The translations under genes were made by a program, and so were the position numbers. The notes beneath the pieces are model-generated. The model did no database searches. It had not been told where the DNA came from and worked only from the letters and a program-made list of their open reading frames with translations. DNA of 64,000 nt from Bolinopsis microptera. Its lineage: Eukaryota > Ctenophora > Tentaculata > Lobata > Bolinopsidae. Every line of letters begins with the position of its first letter. Positions within the stretch are counted from its first letter, which is position 1. Of this stretch, positions 37,801-49,800 are shown piece after piece. The stretch lies in the NCBI RefSeq assembly GCF_026151205.1, contig NC_087075.1, forward strand, positions 2,702,359 to 2,766,358, in the 5' to 3' direction.

Positions 37801-40800
37801 CGTATTTGAGGTTCAATAACAAAATTTGCTGACGCTACTGTGCTTTACTTGAATTTGTCGTATCACGAGGTATCATGTTGTAACTTGTTAAAACATCAGA
37901 GTTTGAGACGTTTGAAGACAGTTGTCCTCAACTAGCAGCCGTTACCCAGCGGTTATTAGCCTGTTTCATCAAACACTGTGGTCTTCTTGCTGTCGCTTTT
38001 AATACTCACGAGAGGTAATATTTTCTTATTTGGTTTGCGTTGCTTGAATTATTTTTCTAATTACATGAATAAGTTAATGAAATGTCCACGTGAAACTAAA
38101 ATTAAATTCTTGAAATTAAGTATTACACAAAAAATAATGCAAACTGAAAACCTCATTAACACTGGACCACTTCTTTCAGAGACACGCCATGTAGCGAGTT
38201 GATTGAGATTTACGAGGCAATATTCTCACTAAGACAGACTTTAGTACAGTCACGTGACGTACAGCGGAGGAAGACATCTGAGAGTGAAACTAAACCACCT
38301 GACGCTAAGAGAGGGAGATGGGCTACCTCCACGGTTAGATTTAAACAGTTTTCACAGTAGCTGGGAATTTAGTTTAACTGTGAACCGGAATTTTTTGTAA
38401 CCCATATTCGACTTTTGAAACTGTGACACAATAACAGCCATTTCAAATTATAACCCCATGTTTAAATGTACCAGAGACCAGCCGCCGCCCCAATGACAGC
38501 TACCACAACCTCTACCACAACCTCTACCACAACCACCACCACAGCTGCCGCTACCTCCACCTCCCTGACAGACCTAATACAGCCCACTCTCCACTACTTC
38601 CAGTCCCGACCCAGTAAGACGGGGGAGGAACCTGCTCCGGAGGACACTGCTGAGGTGGATCACAACCATTACAGCTATGTGAGTTATTCTGTTTTATTAG
38701 CAGGGTGGTGGGGGAATTGTTGTGGAGGAGGGTTAAGAACTGACTTAACAAAAGCGAAATTTGTATTATACTGTGCCAGACAGTTTGATTAAAACATTAC
38801 TGACATGGTTCAAAGTTGACATTCAAACTTTCAATTACAAGAAATCTTGAATAGTTGAATACGGCCGTAGCATATCTCAGCCACGAATCTTTTTTAAATG
38901 AGAGATTTTTAGAAAAACAATATATCAAAGTAGTATATAGGAGATCAAGTGCTATTCAGCGTTTCAGCAAATACAAAATCAAATACTTATCGAAACTTCA
39001 TACTAACTGGTTTGGGTGCAAATTATCTCCCACCAATTTTTAGATACGATTAAATAAGTCATAAATTGATAATTTAGTTAAATGAGCGTTAAATAAAAAT
39101 GTTGAACACAAAAGGCGAAAATTTGCTAATTGGATAAGATGCAGAGATGCTTATAATATATCTTTAAACGAAGATAAAACTTAAACTGGCCACTTCTTGA
39201 AAACTTGTTTAGCCATTCATTTAGTCTAACTCAATTATGAATCGCAGTATGATTAAAGCGTTTCAACTGATCAGGTGCTGTTCAAGGTTTTGCACACATC
39301 ATCACAATCACAGTAGATTATCACTCGACAAATTCCTGAATTACGAACTTATTTTTCTTCATCATGTCAAACTATACCGATTAAAGTTTTTGCATTTCCA
39401 TATGGGATGGTGTTGGAGTCGGGTGACAGCTGCCAGCAGGTGTTGAGTTTAGCATGAGGGTGTGTTCTGTTTCTCCACTAGTGTATCCGCTCCTGGCTCC
39501 AAATTGACTCGCAATCTTCCCCATAGTCTTCCTTAAGTAAAGCCTCATGTTCCCTGATCTGGAGAAGTAGATGATGGGATTCAGTGCTGAGTTGAGCGGC
39601 AGTGCTATCCACGTCATCAACCAATCACGGGTGGTATCTACGTCACATGACATGAACCTCTCAGGAGTAATGATGCACATTAGGGGTACAATGACGTACA
39701 GAGAGTTGAGGACACAGAAAAGAACCGAGAGGATAAAGACTGTGGTAGCTGCATCCCGGAAAGCCGTGTCTCCAGGAGTAGTCGCGTGATTCTTCTTTGC
39801 TAAAAGTATGAGGGTGACCAGACTGCAGAGAAAGACGAGAACCAGAAGCAGGACAAGATTTGCGGAGTCAAGGACTTGAGCCCACCATGCTACCATCAGC
39901 AATTTTCCGCGATCACCCTTGTAAACACTGTAACCAAGGATATTAATGATCACTGTTGTTATGATCATAAAGGCAACATAGATCCCCACAGCTATTTTTA
40001 TAGCTAATCTGTTGATATGTAAGAACGGATTCCAAAAGAGAATGAGCCTTGTTGAACTAAGAATACACGTAGCGAAGCCAGTGCATTGGATAGAAGCCGT
40101 AAACAGATCGAGTGAGGTGTTCATTGCATACCTTAAAGGTAAGTTCTCATAATTGAAGAAGTTAAGATCTATCTGATAGAAAGCACCTACCAAGAACGCA
40201 GAGATACATACCACAATATCAAATCCATTAAGAAGCATGAGAAGGAAATCCAGGTCTCTCTTTTCAGGATTAGATATGAAGTAGCTGAGGGATAGCGTGT
40301 TCGTGAATGTTCCAAGGATGGCTACTAGGGCATTGCAGATAGGTTTTACTATAGCGGCAGCAACAGACTCAATAGGTGCAGCAGTCGTTGTCATCTCTCT
40401 GTTATGTTAGTGGAACTGGTTATATTGGGAGGAATTGTTGTTTATCTTACTAGATATAAAGCGAGACGATATTTATATATGTTTTATATATATTCGTACC
40501 ATTTTACTGACACCACGGCATCAACTTTTTAAAAAGAATGTTCCGCAAAAACCGTAAAAGATATAAAACTGAAACTTTTGTTGTCTGGGTCAAATGCCTA
40601 ATAAATAAAAAATTGACCAAGGAATAATAATTTTAGTGCCCAAAATTTGGACTCCCAAGTGATATAAAAAACGCGAATTAAATAGGAAATAATCATTTTA
40701 GTCTCTTGAGTTTTGACACCACTATAGGGTTAGACGTTTTCCTGCTAGTATATTAAAGTCATTATATTATTGTAACGGTATATTAGAACCAGACAATAAC

Positions 40801-43800
40801 AAAGTGTGACAGTGAAGGGCCGGATCTAATGAACATTTATCAGACTCAATTATAGTATTCAAAAGATGATGGTATTGCTTATTGTCCATCTATAATCTGT
40901 TTCCTGATTAGATTAAAAATATTTTATTGTTTAGAATGCTAAAAAGTTGCGTTGCCAGAAACTATTGTAGATTTTAAACAATGAACAGTAGAAAGATCAC
41001 TTAAACCAGTAGAACTACTCAGCCATCCTGTCTTTTGAAGCAAATGACTTAAAATACAAACAAAAGCGCCATCAACTAAGCAAAACAGTCTAGACTCTAA
41101 CTCTAAACAGTTTAACTGCAAAAAACAAACTATTCGTATCACTTATATGTTTTAGATAATCCCCCTCCAAGTTTAACTCTAACCTTCTAAAGAAATGAAT
41201 ACCTTAAGAACGACAAATTTAGTCTACCCTAAATTTAGTCAAACTTTTAGTCAAATTATGGTAACATAAATTATGGTAACCAAATTTATTGTGAACCAAA
41301 TTTATTGGCCATAAGGTAAGTGTGAAATAGACATGCAACTAATCAGACAATAGGCTTATACTTATCCTTTCATAGACCGTCAGAGTTAATCCCAAACAAA
41401 ATGGAGGCAACAGATAGCACTGTAATAAGCATGCCGAACAGCAGTCTGTATTGACACTGGGATTACATTACTACATGCAAACAATTTGTTGTTGGCAGAA
41501 TCAAAGAATTCAGGTGGCCGTGCTTAAGTCTTCATGGATAGTGATTTTGAACAGGAAAGAATTATAAAAACAATCTGCACCGACGACAATTGTTTTTTTT
41601 TTCCAAAATTTGTCAAGCAGTGTTTTGAAATGGTCAATAAAGTGGTTAGTAAATGGTATGCGTTTGATTAAACTTAACGTTAAAACACATTGAACTATTT
41701 GAATTCTATGCTAATAACATGGCGGTTGACTAAGCTGTGGTAGCATCCCAATTAGCAATGGCCGCCAAAAATATAGATATGTTTAAAATATGTGACGCTG
41801 CAGTAGATCAAATTTAATTCGACTGACAAACTATGCTATATGTTCAGATCTGAAGTAATGTCCGACCATTAGGATTTTATCAGGCAATTGATGGGGCGGT
41901 TCGAGAATGGCCAAGTGCAAATTTTCAATATTTAGTAAATCGAATCGTTAGCCTACAATTTTGATGACGAGAAACTGCGTTGAATTGGTATCAACAAATA
42001 GCCGATAGTGGCCAAACAGTAGAGGCATCTGGCGACTAAATGCGCTTCAATTTTGATGCAGGTTAACGACTATAGAAAGTATTTCTATAATCAAACAGTA
42101 GAGAGTCATTAAAGTCAAAATAATATAAATATCTCCGGGATTTCGACGCGGGATCATATTATCACTCAGCCCGGCCCGCTGTTAGATAAACATCTCAAGG
42201 TGATATCATCCCGCCCCGGAAATTTGTATAAACCCGGCCCGCTTTTTAGTCGTAACTGATGTTTATCATTCAATTCTCCGACTTACAATAATCAATGATA
42301 CTGCTGATTAGAACTCGATAATAGTAGAACAGTTAGACGCGCGATCACGTGGGCGCGTCACGTGCGTACCACGTGCCACCAATAGCATACGCCGAGTCTA
42401 TACCACGTGACACGAAAGCGCACCACGTGATATGAAACATCGTAACCGTCCACTTCTTTTACACGCAAATTCCTGAGAACGTTGCCAAAGCAGCTAATTC
42501 TTGGAATTTCTCCAACGCGTGGCGTGAGAAGTTGGCGACTAGCCAGCTACCCTTGTAGTTGTCCGTGCCCTAAAAATAGTATTGTTTTGCTTGCTCTCCT
42601 TCCAGCTCTTGTTCCTGCTAACGTTCAAGCTATTGCTCCACTATGACAGATCGGTTTGACATTCAGATTGATGAACTGCTTTCCAATCGTGTTCCGGACA
42701 GTACAGTTAGAGTCAACAACTGGGCTCTAAACAAATTTAATTCTTGGCTTCAGTCATCCAGATTTGCTCGTGACTTCAATGACTTTGACCAAATTCCTGT
42801 TCAACGACTCTTCTAAAGTATAAATCCCTTGTCGAAATCGCCGGAGATAATTATAATCCATAAACACTTCACGCTCAGGGCTAAATAAATGTAATCCCTC
42901 AGCTGGCGCTTCGGGATTACATATTAACACAAAACTCGTGCGCTGCGCGCACTCGTGTGCTAGCGCGGGATGATCTGTTATATAAACCCTTTGCGTGGCG
43001 GGTTTATGTTATTGTAATTATCGTCTCAAAACATCTGGTGACCAAGCCCCTTCCTAAAACTTTAAAGTAATATGGGTAGTCTGTACCAAATACTTTTACA
43101 GTGGAACTTTCTCGGTCATAGAATGAATTAAATGAATTAAATGAATTGACTCCACTGCTCGATTGTGTGGCTTCTTAGTTTTAATCCAAGACGCCTAAAT
43201 GCTAAAAATTTGAAAAATTTGTGATTATTCCAGACAAGACATGATTACTTCTTACTTCCACGGTCAAAACCTGTAGTACCGAAGTATAAACAACAACGCC
43301 TCTTTACAAAATGAACAATGACTACTTATTAATTCCTGATTCACCAAGCGACATTCAAGTGTGATTGATATAGATTTAGATGTCTCGTGAATCAATCAAC
43401 ATGGCATGATTGGATATAAAAACACCTTCTGTTGGAATTCAGATAAGCACTGCACAATGTCAGTAGTACTCAGTGATGGGTATAGGACACTAGGGCGTAG
43501 ACGTAAGAACGGAGGACACGAGGGCGTAGGACAAAAGGGTGTTACTTTCCTAAAAAAGCTAAAAGAATGGACACGAGGGCGAATCACATGATTCATTTTA
43601 GTATGGACACGAAGGCGGAACAAAAACCGTCCTAAATGATGGTTTGAAATTGAGTGAACACACCTCTGACCTCAGTGAAATTCGTCTACCCAAAGTAAAT
43701 ACCCGTTTTTACCCCTGATCTAAACCCGGGTAACCGTAGCGTCAGCGACTGCGATATTTTGAAGGCCAAGTTTGTCACATGAACATCTAGGCAGTGTTTG

Positions 43801-46800
43801 ATTGGTCTAAGCACGTTGCCAAATCTGCTGCTGAGTTGACTGAGATATTTAAGGAAAATCTCTCAATTTTTGGCTCGTTTAAATCTGGGTGATTATTGGG
43901 TCACATCACTATGTTTCGTTTCAAATTTACACGTGAGTAGATCCAATTGTTCGAGCTAAGCTTTACCTCAACCAGACTGTTGAGAACATCAAAAAACCCG
44001 TTTGTCCGTGTTAAAGTGATTCATGTGATTCGCCCTCGTGTCCACCCTGAGTACTACTCAGCGTGGACACGCCCTCGTGTCCACCCCGTAGGACATAAGG
44101 GCGGTACAGAAAGTACCGCTCTTATGTCCTACGCCCTCGTGTCCTCCGCTATTGTGTCCTCCGCCCTCGTGTCCGGTTTCCGTCAGTGATAGGACAGTTT
44201 ATGACTCACATCATTCAAAGAAGCATGCATTCTCTTCATGGACATCACTCAATAACTAAGAAAAGTTACTAAAATAAATTTAGAAAGCGATACTGTATTT
44301 GTTAATTTTATAAAGTTACCAACTCAACAGAATGTATTTAAACCCCTGTATAACTGTATAACAATAAACTCAAATTACATTTTTATTGGTAGACCAAAGA
44401 TTTAAAATGTCCGCATTATATTCTTGTTTATTTGACCTTAACCAGTTTATAATTGAACCAATTAAAACAAGTACAAGAGAATCCAACGAAAATGATCAAA
44501 TATTTTGAAATTTTAGTGAAGTCGTTAATGAGGTCTAAGTGGACGGTAATAAATCGACCAAAGAGAAAATAACCAAAACCACGGTCGCGGTAGTTATGAA
44601 GTTCCTGGGTTAGGTCTAATATGATCTAAGATGATCTTATTATTGAGCTAAGATTGTTGGACTGCAATAATCGTCTTACTATCTAATCATCAACTTACGA
44701 CTTACGTAGTTAGACTTCAAAAAGAATAAATGATTTTGGTTGAGGCCGGGCTGGCGGTATTGATATAATATGGTGGAAATTGATTTTATAGTTTTTTGTA
44801 TTTTGTTTCTGAACGAAGGGAGTGGGATCTAAAAGAAGCTTTTAAAAGAGCCAAAGTTTAATAAGGTCAGCGCTGATGAATAGTCGTATCGCACGCGCAA
44901 TTTGCAATCACGAATGTTTCAAAAATGCCATTTTTACAACTAAACTTTCATATTCCCCCTAGAAGTGTAAGACTATGAGTGACTGGAAAGTACATTATAA
45001 TTTTGGAAACAATCATAAAATAAATTCCCATGATTATTTACATAAATCATAATAAAAGACGATCACGTGACCCCACTCTGTCTTCAGATGTGTCAGGAGC
45101 TGATGAAAAGATGTGATTTCCTGACCTTCACGGTACAAGCCGGGATTGAGGATGAAGCAGAGACTCCCCCTGACTACCCTCCCAAGAGTGAGTCAGCTGT
45201 TCTAATAATAATAATATAGCTTCTATGTTCACTAAAATAAGTGATTAAATAATTATGATAGTTTCCGGAGATAAGATAAATGAAAATGTAGATTAGAAAT
45301 AATATCTACTACCTCTAACTCCAGTGAGCTACTTTAAATCTAAATAACTCCTCTACACCCTCTGATAGGAGACAATATATAGGAGACAATATATAGGAGA
45401 CAATATATAGGAGACAATATATAGGAGACAATATATAGGAGACAATATATAGCCTCTATAATTATATATGATTAAATATGTTCACTAAGTGATTCAATAA
45501 TTATGATATAGTATATTGTATAATAGGAACTGTTCTGTGAAATACCTAAAATAGACTGCCAGCTGTCTGATGCTCTTATGTTTTATTAAATACTGATCAA
45601 ACTTTACAGAGTACAGCAATTATAACGTATGAAATAAACTCGAATAAATCATTGCCCCCCGTCTGTAAAATCTGATGGGAGACTAACCACGGTACTAACG
45701 GTGTGCAGTACAGTAAACACGGTACTGCACAGCTGTAAATGTGCCCGCAATTACATGACCCCTTGTTCAAGGTTAATTTTTCATGAGTTTACGGAGAGAT
45801 AAGATAAATAACAATGTAGATACGTGAGATAATATTCACTATCTTTATCTCCAGTGAGCTATTAATATAAACTCTGAGACAACTTTTAATAAATCCCCTC
45901 CACACAGTGACTCTGATAGGAGACAACATGACACGTGACCCGCCGCTGCGCGCGCTCTCAGAACCGCACGTGCTGATGGGGTCCAGTAGTGAGGACGAGA
46001 GTAGTAGTGACGATAGTAGACGACACTTTTCTGATCACCAACTTATCAAGACTTACAGCAAATCTTCCAAAAAGGTACGTCTTCAATCACCAGCCCATGA
46101 AAGTTTATTGTTAAAGCAAAGCTTGTATTTGATAGGTTCGTAAAACATGATTTCATAACGAAGTGACGGCAATAATAGACGTCATCGAAAATTAGTGACA
46201 TCACACGAACAGAAATGCGTCTTCTAATTTGTTAAGATTTATTCTCAGCTGCAAGTTATTCTCAACTGCAAGTTGGAGGGAGACTCGACCAAATTAATTA
46301 TAGTTCGAAATTTTCTTAAGAATTATAGAAAACTTTTAAGCTATTGGTGTTAAATTGGCAAGTTTTCATAAACGAAATTTTATTATCGGCGCTGATAATC
46401 GCTTATTGGGCGCTTTTTCGGCGCTTTTTTTTAAAAAGCCGCCCAATAAGCGATTATCAGCACCGATAATAAAATTTCGTTTATGGAAACTTGCCGTTAA
46501 ATTGAACAATCGGAAATGATACGTGTAAAGTATCAGCAAGTGGGCGGAGCTACTGATAAAGTATTAACAACGGCGTTTTGGCTAGTGGGTACTGGGTACA
46601 CAATATACAAAAGGAGGTAAACGACTGAGCATCATGACACCTTGACGCCTTGCATCAGGTGTAAACAAAAGAATTTTACTTGTGGGCATGATGGAATGAC
46701 TTTACTGCCTCAATATTCAATAGCTTGTATCCCTCTTTATAAGTTTATACTGAGCTGGAGTTCTCTCTTAGTAACCTAGGAACCAAGATTCTTACACTCA

Positions 46801-49800
46801 ATTTGATGATTTGAAACGCTCTCTTTTGGGAGAAACATTAAAATTGTACTGCCACAAACTCTGAACACACAGTTATTGTGCTGTCACTGCTGACCCACTT
46901 TGAAGGAAATAGGAATAACAGTAACAAATCAATACTACTTGTGATCAAAATTAATATGTTTGATTATTAACCAACGGTATGCTGATAGCATTGGTAGAAT
47001 ACCATTATAAGGTGCCATTTAGTAGTGCTTATACCATGTAGATGATATTATGTTGATTATAGATTGAAGGAGCTTAATAATATAATTAGAATATTATAAT
47101 ATAATGTCTTTAGCATACAAGGTATTCAGTATAAGTACATCTTCAGACTGATTGTAAACCGGTGGCTTAGTTAAGGTTGTTAGAACTATAGCATTATATA
47201 TCCCGGTCATTGCAGTAATGCTGATGTATAATCAATAATCATGTTGCTGTAAATATGAACCCCCTGTAGCTGCTGGAACTTTTAGAATAATAATATGTAC
47301 ATTAAACTACAGTATACTAGGTAGTAAAAACACAATATAACTTATCCAGTAGTCGGCAAGTAGAATGTAACCCTAAATAATAAGGATTTCAGAGAACTAT
47401 TATCAAAACACGCTGTGTTAACTGCTACTCAACAACAAAGCTTATTTAACAACTGAAGACCTCAAATAAAGGCTGTAACTAATAATAATACAGACTTTGG
47501 TTGATATTTGATGTTGTTAACATCAAACATGAGCTCCTTTGTGTTGATATCATGTAATCCCCATGTAATTGTGTACAGTACTCAAACACTGCGAAATATG
47601 TGGTGTGTTATGTGTAAACAGGCACGTAGACAGGGGGGGGGGCTAGGGGGGCGGCCCCCCCGGAAAAAATCGAACCCCAGAAAAAAAAGCCCCCTAGTCC
47701 CCATGGTCGCCTGGTAACTGGGCTGTGTTTATGACTGCAGTCAGTCAAAGATTTGAACTGTGGATTAGTAAATATCTGTCATAAAATCCAAGCAAACATT
47801 CTAGAAGACTTCTATAAATAGTCAATAGTGTCCCCTAGACCGTAGGAAATGTAAAAATTTTAAGACGATGAGGCCTGAGTAAGTCGTAAATTCTGATTGG
47901 AGAATGCAGATTGCTGTTGTGAAGTTACCAAATTTACGTGAGTTCTTGATTCTTTTCAATCCCAGTTTATTGCTGTCCTACAAATTTCTCTAATGCCAAA
48001 TGTCGTCTAAAACACCCTGTTTCGCAAAAATTTTCCGGGGGGCTGCGCCCCCTAGCCCCCGCCAAGGGGCTCCGCCCCTGGACCCCGCTGGGGGCTGCGC
48101 CCCCAGACCCCTGCCACAGCTTGCTCGCTTCGCTCGCCGACAGCCTCCCTCAAAGAAAAATCATGGCTACGTCCCTGTGTGTAAAGTATTTTACGAGGAC
48201 GCCTTCGTTATGTCAGTTTTCTAAAATACTTTGCTGTTTTCTGAAATACTTTGCAGTTACTAAAATATTTTGCAGATACTAAAATACATTGCAGTAATGT
48301 AGCCAGTACAACGATACAATAACTATGCAAATGATATATAATTCAACATTATCTTCCACGCGTTCAAGAGTCGCTTTTATGTTTTATCTTCTTTCAAATG
48401 TAGAATCACTGGCTGGTGACAATGCATTGGTGTAACAAAGGGCCTCGCAGACCCTGCTATGAATAATATTACAAAAAGCTCCAGAGGGAGGGGAGATGGG
48501 GGGGGGGGGGGGGCTTGTGCTGTTGGCTTATTTAAACTTGAAAAACTTAAAATTGACTGTCCATCAAAAATCCTAACCAAACGAACACATTAGTAAATTA
48601 TTTGTTGATTCTGATTTGCGTCAATAAGTTAGACATCTGTCTCGATACTTCTAGAATAATCATAGCGGTTATGTCTATGATATTTAACTAATTAAACTAA
48701 TTAATTAATTAACTAACTTATGATAAGTATGTGAGACCATACTAAAGATTAATAATAAAATAAATCTCTTATATTATACTTAATCGAGCATGAACATTGA
48801 ACAACAAACTAACAAATTAATAATTGATAGTGTCGAACAACAAACAAAGACCCATTTACTGATGATAATTAACTAATTAATAATCAATAGTACTGGTGAG
48901 ACTAGTTGTTGTTAGACACATGATGGGAATGATATACTGAACAGACATGAATTTTAGTATATTTGATATTAATTTAAACATCAATTCCTAAACCACCAGT
49001 TATTGAGACTAAGAGATCATGAGTAATAGCGCACACGGCACAATACTGTCTGAACTTCTCAATTATATTTAAATGTTCCTGGGAAGGAAATGTAACAATT
49101 CGGGCTCCGGCTAGCTCCAGGAGCTATAAGGAATATATGAATAGAGGCGACTGTTTTCCTCCTCCCAACAAAAGAGACATCCTGTAATACAATTACGAAT
49201 GATGGTGGCGTTGTGGTTCAGACGTGAGAGCAGCTTATGTGTATTTACTAGAACGTGATTTAGGACGAGTTACCCTGGATATTTTCACTATACTACGATC
49301 TTAAGTCACGTCTGTCACGCCCGTTACTTCAACAATGCTTCTCATTTAATAATAAAAGCTACAGTAGCTATTTTTATTGACGAAGCGATGTATCAGAGTC
49401 AATATATTTTAATGTTGCCAAGTCACCATTCATTGCATTCCACTTGTAACCCTCCAGGCTGTTAAATTCGCCAAATTTTCGTCAAAAAGTACGGCGTATT
49501 TAGAGTTCTCAGAAAGTACGCGAATAATTCGCCAATTAAATTTACAACTTCAAGTTTTAATTTTTAGGGCTGTTAAATTCGCCAAAAAATGCGCAGAAAA
49601 TTCGGTAAAAATGCGGCAGTGGGTACGCGCAGCATTCGCGAGTCTATAATCTAGTTGAATATGTGAATTGTGACGTTATACTTCAAATCTCAAACTTACA
49701 AATCTCGAAAAATAGACTTAACTAGACTGTAGAGGAAATAAAGTAATTTCAAGTATATTAAGAGAAGTTAGTTTACTCCATTGCATAACGTTTTCGGGTA

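Larger units (their letters stand above)
38679..45087. other. HERC1 intron 33 (6.4 kb), host of nested features
   Basis: The longest intron found. It contains the antisense GPCR (39381-40394), a Helitron (40445-40748), a Crypton-like recombinase fragment with flanking inverted repeats (42125-42854) and an inverted-repeat element (43471-44188). The remaining parts (38679-39380, 40749-42124, 42855-43470, 44189-45087) show no exon, apart from a CACGTG cluster at about 42340-42430 and GC-rich hairpins at 42890-43010. Confidence 0.7.

Noticed and set aside
47508-47717. Small protein ending in a basic Gly/Arg-rich tail
   Set aside because: Runs into the G-rich terminus of a hAT-type MITE; no motif or homology.
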